Assembly: GCF_963662805.1 (NCBI RefSeq) | Contig: NZ_OY759856.1 | Span: 62,001-126,000, forward strand | Reading direction: 5' to 3' | DNA length: 64,000 nt | Origin: an uncultured Cohaesibacter sp. | GTDB taxonomy: Bacteria > Pseudomonadota > Alphaproteobacteria > Rhizobiales > Cohaesibacteraceae | Shown: piece by piece, positions 14,977 to 23,317 of the stretch | Numbering within the stretch: position 1 is the stretch's first letter | Layout: the number at the start of each line of letters is the position of its first letter | Position numbers and translations under genes: made by a program | Notes under the pieces: generated by a model | What the model saw: the letters and a program-made list of their open reading frames with translations, nothing else | Told to the model about the DNA's origin: nothing | Database searches by the model: none

Positions 14977-17087
14977 AACAGGGACTGAACCTGCTGCTTG
15001 CCAGCACCATCTGTATCACGCTCGGCTCTTCACTGGCCTTTGCTCAAACACCTGACGTGACCCCTGCTGACGAAGCCCCCGCTGCCGAGACACCATCAGC
15101 TCCCCTGAACGACGAAGCGACTGAAGCACCGGCCAAGAGCACCTACGTTGCTCCGACCCCGCCAAGGGACGTCAACGAGGCGATTGTCGAGCCGATCCTC
15201 AACACCACCCCGCGCGAAAAGAAGAATATTCCGCTGGTGCCTGATACACCAGTCTGGGACAGCTTCCACGGCCAGCTGAACGCGCAGAAATACTCCCCGC
15301 TCACCGAAATCAACACCCATAATGTCGGCGATCTGGAAAAGGTCTGGGAAGTCCACACCGGCGACGTCTCCGACGGCAGCGGCGATCTTCCCGCAACCGT
15401 CTGGTCAGCGACCCCGGTCTTTGCCAACGACACGCTCTACATCGGCACGCCCTTCTATCGCATCCTTGCGCTTGATCCGGCGACCGGCGAGGAGAAATGG
15501 TCCTTCGACACCAAGTCACGACTGGAAGCTCTCACCCAACCGGCGCTGAAGAACCGCGGCGTCGCCTATTGGCAGGCCGAAGACCCGGTTGAAGGCGAAG
15601 CCTGTCAGAAGATCGTCTACATCGGCACCATGGATGCCCGCCTCTTCGCCGTTGACGCCGACACCGGCGAGCCTTGCGCCGGCTTTGCCGACAATGGCGT
15701 TCTCGACGTCAACCAGTGGAACACCCGCAAGGATCGCTTCCCCCTCTCCATGCTGCAGCCCCCCACCGTTACCGGCAACCACCTGATCATGGGTTGGGCC
15801 GGCAAGGACTGGGAATTCGCAGAAGCCCCTCCGGGTGCGGTCTTCTCCGTCGATCCGCAGACCGGCGAGCTGCAATGGTCCTTCAACACCATTCCCGAAA
15901 ACATCCGTCGCCAGACCGGCACCGCCAACGTCTGGACCGCCATGTCCGTCGATGAGGCGCTCGGACTGGTCTACCTGCCCGTTGCGTCCCCTTCGCCCAA
16001 CTATTGGGGCGGCAATCGCAAGCAGCAGATCCCTTATGCAACCTCGACCACCGCGCTTGATCTGGAGACCGGCAAAGTCGTCTGGTCGCGCCAGTGGGTA
16101 CATCACGATGTCTGGGACTATGACATCAACTCGGCCCCGACCCTGATGGACATCACGGTCAATGGCAAGGAAATCCCGGCGCTCATTCAGGCCACCAAGA
16201 TGGGCTTCCTCTTCGTGGTCAATCGCGAGACCGGCGAAGATGTCTGGCCGATCGAGGAGCGTGCAGTCCCGCAAGGGGATGGCACCATTGATGGCGAGGT
16301 CTATGCGGCAACCCAGCCCTTCCCTTCCAAACCGGCCCCTCTGCTTGACCAGTCGAAAAAGCCCGATGTCTGGTGGATTGCCGATCTCGTCGGCGGAGGT
16401 TCCTGCTCGGCCCTGTTCAACGATCTCAGCTATGAAGGCATGTATACCCCGCCGACCACCAAGGGCGAGGGCGTCCTGACCTATCCCGACAGCGCCGGTG
16501 GTGTGCAATGGGGTGGCGTGGCCTTTGATCCAGAAAGCCAGACGGCCATCGTCAACACCAGCCACATTGTGCAATATATCAAGCTCTTTGCCCGCGCCGA
16601 CTATGACAAGATCAACAGCGGCTCAGGCAACGAAAACGGCTTCTACCCGCAGCTTGGCGCGCCTTATGGCATGTCCCTGATGAATGCCATGAACTGGCTC
16701 GGCATGCCTTGCTGGAAACCTCCCTTCGGCGAACTGGTGGCTCTCGACATGCACACCGGTGATGTAAAATGGCGCAAGCCCATCGGCGAATCCCAGAAAT
16801 ACGGCTTCTTCATGCCCGAAAGCATGGGATCCCCGACCATTGGCGGACCAGCCGTGACAGCAGGTGGCCTTGTCTTCATCGGCGCGACCATGGACGGCAA
16901 AGTCAGAGCCTATGACCTCAACACCGGCAAGGTCCTCTGGTCCGATCAGATGCAGGCCCCCGTTGTCGCCAACCCTGCGGTCTATAACTACAAGGGCAAG
17001 GAATATGTCGCCTTCATTGGTGGCGGCAACTCTATCCTGAAGCCCGCCGTCGGCGATCAGGTCGCGGTCTACGCGCTGCCTGATTGA
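14973..17087 (+). CDS. PQQ-dependent membrane-associated dehydrogenase (glucose/quinate/shikimate/polyol family)
   Basis: 704 residues. An N-terminal signal peptide (LNLLLASTICITLGSSLAFA), a Pro/Ala/Glu-rich spacer (about residues 27-65), then an eight-bladed quinoprotein propeller. Family marks include WDSFHGQLNAQKYSPL near the start, repeated tryptophan docking segments (EEKWSFDT, LQWSFNT, KVVWSRQW, DVKWRKP, KVLWSDQ) and WVHHDVWDYDINSAP, which is typical of the membrane-bound glucose/quinate/polyol branch. It oxidises a sugar, polyol or cyclitol in the periplasm with PQQ; which one cannot be decided. No PQQ synthesis genes are in the window. It follows its membrane subunit with a 4-base overlap and ends at a clear terminator. 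Confidence 0.9.
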   Translation: MKQGLNLLLASTICITLGSSLAFAQTPDVTPADEAPAAETPSAPLNDEATEAPAKSTYVAPTPPRDVNEAIVEPILNTTPREKKNIPLVPDTPVWDSFHGQLNAQKYSPLTEINTHNVGDLEKVWEVHTGDVSDGSGDLPATVWSATPVFANDTLYIGTPFYRILALDPATGEEKWSFDTKSRLEALTQPALKNRGVAYWQAEDPVEGEACQKIVYIGTMDARLFAVDADTGEPCAGFADNGVLDVNQWNTRKDRFPLSMLQPPTVTGNHLIMGWAGKDWEFAEAPPGAVFSVDPQTGELQWSFNTIPENIRRQTGTANVWTAMSVDEALGLVYLPVASPSPNYWGGNRKQQIPYATSTTALDLETGKVVWSRQWVHHDVWDYDINSAPTLMDITVNGKEIPALIQATKMGFLFVVNRETGEDVWPIEERAVPQGDGTIDGEVYAATQPFPSKPAPLLDQSKKPDVWWIADLVGGGSCSALFNDLSYEGMYTPPTTKGEGVLTYPDSAGGVQWGGVAFDPESQTAIVNTSHIVQYIKLFARADYDKINSGSGNENGFYPQLGAPYGMSLMNAMNWLGMPCWKPPFGELVALDMHTGDVKWRKPIGESQKYGFFMPESMGSPTIGGPAVTAGGLVFIGATMDGKVRAYDLNTGKVLWSDQMQAPVVANPAVYNYKGKEYVAFIGGGNSILKPAVGDQVAVYALPD

Positions 17088-17112
17088 TCCGGCATCGCAC
17101 AACACAAACAAC

Positions 17113-17142
17113 AAAGGGCGCTTCACGGCGCCCTTTTCTTTT
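17113..17142 (+). terminator. Rho-independent terminator after the PQQ dehydrogenase
   Basis: Nine-base arms AAAGGGCGC (17113-17121) and GCGCCCTTT (17128-17136) around a 6-base loop, followed by TCTTTT. It lies 25 bases after the stop of the dehydrogenase gene. Confidence 0.85.
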
Positions 17143-17303
17143 GCTCTGCAAGAGTGGCCCTCTCCCATACATTGACGCAACATGACGACGGACGGGGCCT
17201 GAGGAGCGTACGAAACTCCGAGGAGGATAGGAGCGTCACACGACGGCGGCCTCAAGCCAAGCAGAACAGATCCCTGAGGTCCCTCCTCCTCAGAAAAGAA
17301 GGC

Positions 17304-17333
17304 ACAAAAAAGCCGGGATCAATATCCCGGCTC
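17304..17333 (-). terminator. Rho-independent terminator of the glucosylglycerol operon
   Basis: Read on the minus strand: GCCGGGAT, a 4-base loop, ATCCCGGC, then TTTTTTG (plus-strand arms 17312-17319 and 17324-17331). It lies 45 bases beyond the stop of the synthase gene. The plus strand between here and 17142 holds some GC-rich short repeats but no gene I can support. Confidence 0.85.
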
Positions 17334-17377
17334 TTGTCAATCTGGGTCTGGACAATCAGACGCTGGCAGAAAGCACC

Positions 17378-18907
17378 TCAGCTCTGCGCCCCGTAATGGT
17401 AGGCGGAATGAACGGTTCTGCGCTTCTGAGCAGCCTTGAGAGCCGAGAATTCAGCCTCCAGCTGGTTACCCCAGGCACTGATGTCCCGACGCTCCACCGC
17501 ATTGCGCAAAAGCGTCATGCGCGCCCGGCGTTCTTCCTCGGGCATGTTCAATGCCGTCAGGATCGCCTCATCCATGGACTTGTGCGAGAAGGGATTGGCG
17601 ATCACGGCAGATCCCATTTCCACGGCAGCACCGGCAAATTCGGACAGCACCAGAGCTCCGTCGCCATCCACACGAGACGCCACATATTCCTTGGCAACCA
17701 GGTTCATGCCGTCTGCAAGCGGTGTGATCCACGCCACATCGGCAGCGCGATAGTAGGCAACAAGGTCCGTGAACGGAATGGCGCGTGAAATCAACGCCAC
17801 CGGCTGCCAGTCAAGGGTACCAAAGCGCCCATTGATACGCCCGGCAGCAGCCTCAATGTCATTCTGGATCTCTCCATAGACACTCATGCCGCGGTTTGCA
17901 CTCACCGACACATGCATCAGGCGCACCTTGCCATGCAGATCCTTGTTGCTCTCGAGCAGACGCTCGAAACTGGCCAACTGTTCGACACCACCCTTGGTGT
18001 AGTCGGTCCGGCCAACAGACAGGATCAGCTTGGAATCGCCCATGCCTTCGCGGATTTCCTGCGCCCGATCAAGAGTGCCCTGCTCGGTCGCCCGTTCCGC
18101 GATATAATTGACGTCGACACCCACAGGAGCAACCGAGACGCCGATTTCGCGATCTTCCCAACTGAGCAGCGTCGGAACCCGGCGCTCTGTTAGGGCTGTG
18201 CCTTCAAAGATCATGTCGTCGCTGACCTTCTCCCGACGAAGAACTTCGACATCGAGAAGACTGCTCGCAGCCGAGACGAAATTGGCCGCATAGCGTGGGA
18301 TGTGAAAGCCCACAACATCGCAATTCAGGAGGCTCTCGATGATCTCCTTACGCCAGGGCAGAATGTTGAACATGTCTGCCGACGGGAACGGGGTGTGATG
18401 GAAAAAGGCAATCTTCAGATCCGGGCGCATCTTGCGCAGATAGCCGGGCACGAGCCAGAGGTTATAGTCGTGCACCCAGATCATTGCCCCGTCCGCCGCT
18501 TCCGCAGCAGCCGCCTCGGCAAAGGCCCAGTTCACTTCCCTGAAGTTTGGCCAGTCGACCGGGTCGTAGTTGTAGCGTTCGCGGAAACCGTGAAGGATCG
18601 GCCAGAAGGCCTCTTTGGATGTCACGTGATAGAATTGCTTGACCTGATGGGCTGACAGAGGCAGGCGGGACACGGAATATTTGCCGTGCTGGTCTTCCAC
18701 CTCGATCACTTGCTCGAAATCTGGATTGGAAGGATCATCGGCCTGTTTCCATGCCACCCATGAGCCGTGTTCGGCGGCCCCGAAGAAGCTTTTCAGCGTT
18801 GGCACAATCCCGTTGGGGCTCTTGTTTTCCCTCAACTCGATTTTGCCGTTCACTTCGACTTCTTCATAGGGTTGGCGATGGTAGACGATGACAAGATCAG
18901 AAGACAT
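17378..18907 (-). CDS. ggpS: glucosylglycerol-phosphate synthase
   Basis: 509 residues of glycosyltransferase family 20 (trehalose-6-phosphate synthase fold). From memory of the cyanobacterial GgpS sequence, the N-terminus SSDLVIVYHRQPYEEVEVNG, KSPNGIVPTLKSFF, and later TSKEAFWPILHGF, IWVHDYNLWLVP, FFHHTPFPS, GRTDYTKG and ITPLADGMNLVAKEYVASR agree with GgpS rather than with OtsA. GgpS joins ADP-glucose and sn-glycerol 3-phosphate to give glucosylglycerol 3-phosphate, the committed step to the osmolyte glucosylglycerol. The two upstream genes of the operon are a glycerol-3-phosphate dehydrogenase and a HAD phosphatase, which supply the acceptor and remove the phosphate. The main alternative is a trehalose-phosphate synthase. 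Confidence 0.88.
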   Translation of the reverse strand: MSSDLVIVYHRQPYEEVEVNGKIELRENKSPNGIVPTLKSFFGAAEHGSWVAWKQADDPSNPDFEQVIEVEDQHGKYSVSRLPLSAHQVKQFYHVTSKEAFWPILHGFRERYNYDPVDWPNFREVNWAFAEAAAAEAADGAMIWVHDYNLWLVPGYLRKMRPDLKIAFFHHTPFPSADMFNILPWRKEIIESLLNCDVVGFHIPRYAANFVSAASSLLDVEVLRREKVSDDMIFEGTALTERRVPTLLSWEDREIGVSVAPVGVDVNYIAERATEQGTLDRAQEIREGMGDSKLILSVGRTDYTKGGVEQLASFERLLESNKDLHGKVRLMHVSVSANRGMSVYGEIQNDIEAAAGRINGRFGTLDWQPVALISRAIPFTDLVAYYRAADVAWITPLADGMNLVAKEYVASRVDGDGALVLSEFAGAAVEMGSAVIANPFSHKSMDEAILTALNMPEEERRARMTLLRNAVERRDISAWGNQLEAEFSALKAAQKRRTVHSAYHYGAQS

Positions 18908-18972
18908 GGGTCTAGCTCTATTTCCTTATTGCTGAATGAATGAAAAATAATGGTCTTGAGTTGCTTGGGCTA

Positions 18973-19749
18973 TCACGCCTCCGGGTGCAGGTTGAAGGCG
19001 CGGATAGCCTCGGCGATGCCAGCCGCCCCAATGGCGTTGGCCTTGTGTACATGGTCAAGAGATCTGACGTGCTTCAGAAGCGGCTCCTCGGAGCCTCCAA
19101 CGGCGACGGCAGGAACGCCGCACTCGAGCATCGACAGGTCGTTGAGCGTATCGCCAGCGGCAAGCACCTGTCCGTGCGAAAGCCCCAGATGGTCGATCAA
19201 CTTGAGCAGCGACGGCCCCTTGGAAAAGCCCTTCGGCAGGACATCGAAATAACAATTGGCTGAAATCAGCCAGTCATGCCCCATTTCCTCGATGATGTCG
19301 CAGGCGCGACCATCGAACAGATCCGGGTCCATGTCGTAACTGACACGATAGCGAAACGCCGTTGGCTGCAGCGTCAGCCCGGCAACCTTGCTCAGGGCTT
19401 CACGGACTGCGGCACCGCTGTCGTTCCAGGCTGCGGCAATATCCTGCTCAAGGGCGGGAATGGGGGCGACAGAGCCTTCGCTCGTCACCTTTGCGATGGT
19501 CGTACCGACGTCTCCAACCACATAGTCTGGACGCGGCACGCCCTGCTTCGAGGTGAGATCGACAATGAATTCGGGGTCGCGCCCGGTCACGAAAATCAGC
19601 CCGACGCTGTCGCGTCGTGCTTCGATCCAGTCATAGAGCGCCTTGCGATCCGCGTCACTTCCGCCAAGGAACGTGCCATCGAGATCTGTCGCCAGGACAA
19701 ATTGCTTCTGCGCAATGTCCGGTTTGATGGGTGAACTAAGGTCGTTCAT
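18973..19749 (-). CDS. HAD-superfamily phosphatase, probable glucosylglycerol-3-phosphatase
   Basis: 258 residues, HAD subfamily IIB (sucrose-phosphatase/trehalose-phosphatase type). Motif I is VLATDLDGTFLGG with the two catalytic Asp residues, motif II is FVTGR, motif III Lys lies in GFSKGPSL and motif IV is AAGDTLNDLSML. The cap region lies between about residues 90 and 190. It has CCGGAG before its ATG and sits between gpsA and ggpS, 65 bases before the latter, so dephosphorylation of glucosylglycerol phosphate is the natural role. It is not similar in obvious detail to the cyanobacterial StpA, so the exact substrate is inferred from context. Confidence 0.78.
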   Translation of the reverse strand: MNDLSSPIKPDIAQKQFVLATDLDGTFLGGSDADRKALYDWIEARRDSVGLIFVTGRDPEFIVDLTSKQGVPRPDYVVGDVGTTIAKVTSEGSVAPIPALEQDIAAAWNDSGAAVREALSKVAGLTLQPTAFRYRVSYDMDPDLFDGRACDIIEEMGHDWLISANCYFDVLPKGFSKGPSLLKLIDHLGLSHGQVLAAGDTLNDLSMLECGVPAVAVGGSEEPLLKHVRSLDHVHKANAIGAAGIAEAIRAFNLHPEA

Positions 19750-19779
19750 CTTTTCTCCGGCTATGCAAATATAGGTCAG

Positions 19780-20928
19780 TTAGGAAATCTTCTCGGCAAA
19801 TCTGGCAATCGCATTGGCTTCCGCAGGATGCGCAAAGGAAAGGTCCATTGCCTTGGGTTCCGCCTCGATGGGCCGCGACCACAGGGCAGCAAAGGTCTGC
19901 CCGATATCCGCACCCTCGTGGAGGATTTGCCGCACGGCCTCGCAGATCGGCATGGTAACGCTCACCCTGCGCGCCAGATCAGTGATCGAGCGGGCGTTGA
20001 TCTCACCCTCGACAACGACCGGCTGGCCTTCGAAACATTGATCACGCGGAATGCCCTGCCCCAGTTGCAGACCGAGGCGCATGTTGCGCGAGGTCGGTGA
20101 GGAACAGGTCAGCGAAAGATCGCCAACACCGGAAAGACCCGTGACGGTCTCACGACGGCCACCGAGTGCTTCGGCCAGTGCCTTCATCTCGTCAACGCCG
20201 CGCGTGATCAGTGCGGCGCGGGTGTTTTCCGCAAAGCCGACACCTTCCATCATGCCGCAGGCAATGGCGATCACGTTCTTCACCGCGCCACCGATCTCGA
20301 CACCGACCAAATCATCGGACACATAGGCCCGGAACGATTCCGTGCTCAGCGTCATGGCGAACCGGACCGCGGGGCTCTCGCTCGGCATCAGCCGATCCGC
20401 ATAGCTGAACGGGAAGGCTGAAACAACGGCTGTCGGGTGATTGAGCGCGGTCTCGCGCGCAAAGGTCGGACCGGAAATCACGCCAACCGGATGGTTGGGC
20501 AGTTCCATCTCCGCCACCTGCGTCATCAACAGACCGGTCTCCGCCTCGATCCCCTTGGCACAAACCGCGATGGGAATGCCCTCGGGGATGTGCGGTGCCA
20601 CCAGCTTGGAGACCGCACGGATCGCGCGGGAGGGCACGACGATCATCAATGCCTCAGCACCACGCAGGGCCTCGACCATGTCGGTCGTTGCTTCCAGACT
20701 GTGGGGCAATTCGCAGTCAGGTAGAAAAATTGAGCTTGTGTGATTGTCATTGATCTCCGAGATCGTTTCCTCAGAGCGGCCCCAGAGGATGGTCTTTGCA
20801 CCGGCCCGCGCAGCTGTCGCCGCCAATGCTGTTCCCCAGGAACCGGCGCCCACCACCGTGAGGGAGGAGAAGGGGTGAGCGTTCAGTTTTAGAGACTCTT
20901 CTTCTGATTCAGAGGTTTCAATATCCAT
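19780..20928 (-). CDS. gpsA: NAD(P)H-dependent glycerol-3-phosphate dehydrogenase
   Basis: Classic GpsA: the nucleotide-binding loop VVGAGSWGTALAATAARAG, VPSRAIRAV, CAKGIEAETG, SGPTFA, the catalytic region GGAVKNVIAIACGMMEG, and GVGDLSLTC with SRNMRLG. It reduces dihydroxyacetone phosphate to sn-glycerol 3-phosphate. Started at 20928 it has 382 residues, still about 40 longer than usual because of an acidic leader (DIETSESEEE). The frame is open to an ATG at 21081, which would add 51 more residues rich in Arg/Trp and without family similarity. As first gene of the operon with the HAD phosphatase and ggpS it feeds glucosylglycerol synthesis; the cell may have another gpsA for lipids. Confidence 0.9.
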   Translation of the reverse strand: MDIETSESEEESLKLNAHPFSSLTVVGAGSWGTALAATAARAGAKTILWGRSEETISEINDNHTSSIFLPDCELPHSLEATTDMVEALRGAEALMIVVPSRAIRAVSKLVAPHIPEGIPIAVCAKGIEAETGLLMTQVAEMELPNHPVGVISGPTFARETALNHPTAVVSAFPFSYADRLMPSESPAVRFAMTLSTESFRAYVSDDLVGVEIGGAVKNVIAIACGMMEGVGFAENTRAALITRGVDEMKALAEALGGRRETVTGLSGVGDLSLTCSSPTSRNMRLGLQLGQGIPRDQCFEGQPVVVEGEINARSITDLARRVSVTMPICEAVRQILHEGADIGQTFAALWSRPIEAEPKAMDLSFAHPAEANAIARFAEKIS

Positions 20929-21098
20929 AAGGTCTTCTTCAGGGTTTCCCGTAGCAGGAACCAGACGCGCAGAAATCCAACGCTTTGTGTCAAGTTGCCG
21001 ACCCCCGAAAAGGGAGTTCCAAAAGCTACGAGTGGCAGTGCCATGATATGGTTTCGTCATTTTTCCTAACATCAACATCATAAATCTCGTTTCCGCTT

Positions 21099-21389
21099 TT
21101 GCAAGTTAATCCTGCTGCAGCGCAACAAATACGCAAGATTAGAAAAGAAATAAGCCGGAACGGAGTCACACCCGGAAAGTCCACGAAACAACTGGAATCC
21201 CAAGTCCAGCGTTCAGGCCTAACTAAATCCGACCACATTCACTTCTCTATTGACTTGAACAACGCGCGAAATCGGGAAAGGTTTCAAAAAAAGTTGAAAA
21301 AAATTTTGACTGAGCTGCCTAATAATGTGTGCCTTGGTGATCATACACGCCGAATACAAGAGAAACGCAGGCTTCTTTTGGGCAAATGA
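21099..21389 (+). CDS. possible small basic hypothetical protein
   Basis: A 96-residue frame in the gap between gpsA and the lysR gene (21082-21427). It is very basic (many Lys/Arg, for example QQIRKIRKEISRNG and RERFQKKLKKIL), less GC-rich than its neighbours, has no recognised domain and no good ribosome binding site. It resembles nothing I know. It could be a real orphan or chance coding in a promoter region; the gap otherwise shows only AT-rich DNA that probably holds the gpsA promoter. Confidence 0.25.
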   Translation: MQVNPAAAQQIRKIRKEISRNGVTPGKSTKQLESQVQRSGLTKSDHIHFSIDLNNARNRERFQKKLKKILTELPNNVCLGDHTRRIQEKRRLLLGK

Positions 21390-21427
21390 CGGGCTGGCAC
21401 GAGCGACACGCAACCACGGCCAACCCG

Positions 21428-22351
21428 TCAGGTGAAATAGATCCCGTTGCGCACTCGCGGCTTGAGAAAGGTCGTCAGACTGGCTGTGATCGTGCGCACC
21501 ATTTCGCTGGTCACTGCACTCTGCACATAGGACGCCGTAAAGGACAGGTCCTTGAGCTGCAGATCGGTGTTGAGTTCCACCAGCTTGCCGGTTCTCAATT
21601 CCTTTTGAATTATCGCGCGCGGCAAGGCACAGATGCCATATCCCGAACAGGCCAGCTCGATCAGAGCCCCGACGGAAGACGAGGTGGTCAATTCAAGCGG
21701 CCGGTCCGAGACCGACACCAACTGTGAGCGGATTTCGTTTGTCGGTCGTGTCTCCTGTGAGAAGGTCAGGATCCGTTTGGCGGCAATATTCGAAGCACTC
21801 CAATGATCATGCGTCGATGCTATCTCGGGTGTAGTCGACAGCACCATCTCATAAGCACAGATCGCATGATTGGCGATGCTTGATTCCGCTACCGGCCCCA
21901 TCAGAAAAGCCAGATCCACCTCACGGGTCAAAAGCGCATTGCGCAGGTTGTTGCTCGTATCCACCGACAGCTCGAAGGCAATTCCCGGCATTGTTCGACC
22001 GACATAGGACAGGAACTCGGGCAACCAGCTCGTCACGATCGTCTCGGCGGCCCCCAGACGGATGGTCTGCACAATCCGAGTCGTCGAGGAGAAAGCATCG
22101 ATGATCTGCTGCTCAAGCGCCATCAAACGTTCTGCATATGGCAGCAGTTTTCGCCCCTCTGGTGTCAATTCGGCATTCCTTACATCCCTCAGAAACACCC
22201 AGGCACCAAGATCCTGTTCCAACATATGAATGCGTGCTGAAACCGCAGGTTGACTGAGGTTAAGATGAATCGCCGCGGCGCGGAAACTGCCCAAGGTCGT
22301 AACCCAGTAAAAAGTATCCAGATTCCGTATCTTCACCGGCTGCTTTCCCAA
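21428..22351 (-). CDS. LysR family transcriptional regulator
   Basis: 307 residues. Winged helix-turn-helix at residues about 8-65 (LDTFYWVTTLGSFRAAAIHLNLSQPAVSARI), then a linker helix and a LysR substrate-binding domain (about 95-295). It is transcribed away from the DUF1445-TRAP-DUF2848 operon with 114 bases between them, and a dyad with the T-N11-A form lies in that gap, so it probably controls that operon in response to its substrate or a breakdown product. The inducer cannot be told from the sequence. Confidence 0.93.
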   Translation of the reverse strand: MGKQPVKIRNLDTFYWVTTLGSFRAAAIHLNLSQPAVSARIHMLEQDLGAWVFLRDVRNAELTPEGRKLLPYAERLMALEQQIIDAFSSTTRIVQTIRLGAAETIVTSWLPEFLSYVGRTMPGIAFELSVDTSNNLRNALLTREVDLAFLMGPVAESSIANHAICAYEMVLSTTPEIASTHDHWSASNIAAKRILTFSQETRPTNEIRSQLVSVSDRPLELTTSSSVGALIELACSGYGICALPRAIIQKELRTGKLVELNTDLQLKDLSFTASYVQSAVTSEMVRTITASLTTFLKPRVRNGIYFT

Positions 22352-22376
22352 TCTGACCGAAGATGCCCACTCTCAT

Positions 22377-22397
22377 ATGATAAAAATATTTTATCAT
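22377..22397. promoter_or_regulatory. probable LysR operator (T-N11-A dyad)
   Basis: Nine-base arms ATGATAAAA and TTTTATCAT surround ATA, a perfect inverted repeat of 21 bases. The inner ATAAAAATATTTTAT has the T-N11-A form of LysR-type boxes. It lies 26 bases before the lysR start and 69 bases before the first gene of the divergent operon. Confidence 0.65.
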
Positions 22398-22465
22398 TAT
22401 CACGCAAAAATATCGATTTGATTTTTACTCCGGCATCCGCTTTTTTTTTTAAAAGCAAAGGATGA

Positions 22466-23293
22466 ATGAACGTGCTGGACTATCAAACACTGAAATCAGA
22501 AACTCCGGCCGCCCTGCGGCAGGTCATTCGTGAAGGCCACTATGGCTCCCACACCGCAGGGCTCGGCAAGGGCGCACTGCAGGCCAACATCGTCATCCTG
22601 CCCGCTGATGTGGCGCTCGATTTCATGCGCTTCTGCCAGCGCAATCCCAAGCCCTGTCCTGTCATCGCGGTGTCCGATACCGGCAACCCGATGATGACAA
22701 CCGCCGGACAGAAGATCGACATCCGCTCCGATGTGCCCGCCTACTATATCTACCGCAATGGCGTCATGACCGAGGAGGTCACGGACGTGGCCGACATCTG
22801 GACCGATGACATGGTCGCCTTTGCGCTTGGCTGTTCGTTCACCTTCGAACATGCCCTGATGGCCGCCGGCATCGACGTGTGGCACATCACCAACAACACG
22901 ACAGTCCCCATGTTCAAGACCGCAATCCCCACAGTACCAGCCGGGCCGTTCTCCGGCTCGCTCGTGGTGTCCATGCGGATGATACCGAAAGATCGGGTAG
23001 AAGAGGCAAAAGCCATCACCCGTCATTTCCCCCTCGCCCACGGCGCACCGGTGCATGCCGGGGACCCGGCCGAGATCGGCATCAAGGACATTTCAACCCC
23101 GGACTGGGGCGACCCGGCCCCCGAACTTGAAGGACATATTCCCGTTTTCTGGGCTTGCGGCGTTACACCTCAGGCCGCAATCCAGAACGCCAAACTGCCA
23201 GTCTGCATCACGCACAAACCCGGACACATGCTCGTCACCGACATTCCGGACGATGCGGAGGTGCCAATAATAAACCTTCCAAATTCCATTTAA
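22466..23293 (+). CDS. DUF1445 family protein (D-glutamate cyclase / putative hydro-lyase, YcsI-like)
   Basis: 275 residues of the DUF1445 family (PF07286). Family features seen are HTAGLGKGALQANIVILP at the start, FCQRNPKPCPVIAVSD, FALGCSFTFEHALMAAGI, the NNTTVPMFKT stretch, SMRMIP, HGAPVHAGDPAEIGI and the C-terminal CGVTPQAA and HKPGHMLVTDIPD. A mitochondrial relative turns D-glutamate into 5-oxo-D-proline, while bacterial members are mostly annotated as hydro-lyases without a proven substrate. AAAGGA precedes the ATG. It is first in the operon with a TRAP importer and DUF2848, so it probably acts early on the imported compound. Confidence 0.88.
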   Translation: MNVLDYQTLKSETPAALRQVIREGHYGSHTAGLGKGALQANIVILPADVALDFMRFCQRNPKPCPVIAVSDTGNPMMTTAGQKIDIRSDVPAYYIYRNGVMTEEVTDVADIWTDDMVAFALGCSFTFEHALMAAGIDVWHITNNTTVPMFKTAIPTVPAGPFSGSLVVSMRMIPKDRVEEAKAITRHFPLAHGAPVHAGDPAEIGIKDISTPDWGDPAPELEGHIPVFWACGVTPQAAIQNAKLPVCITHKPGHMLVTDIPDDAEVPIINLPNSI

Positions 23294-23317
23294 GGGAACC
23301 GATAACGGAGATTCCAC

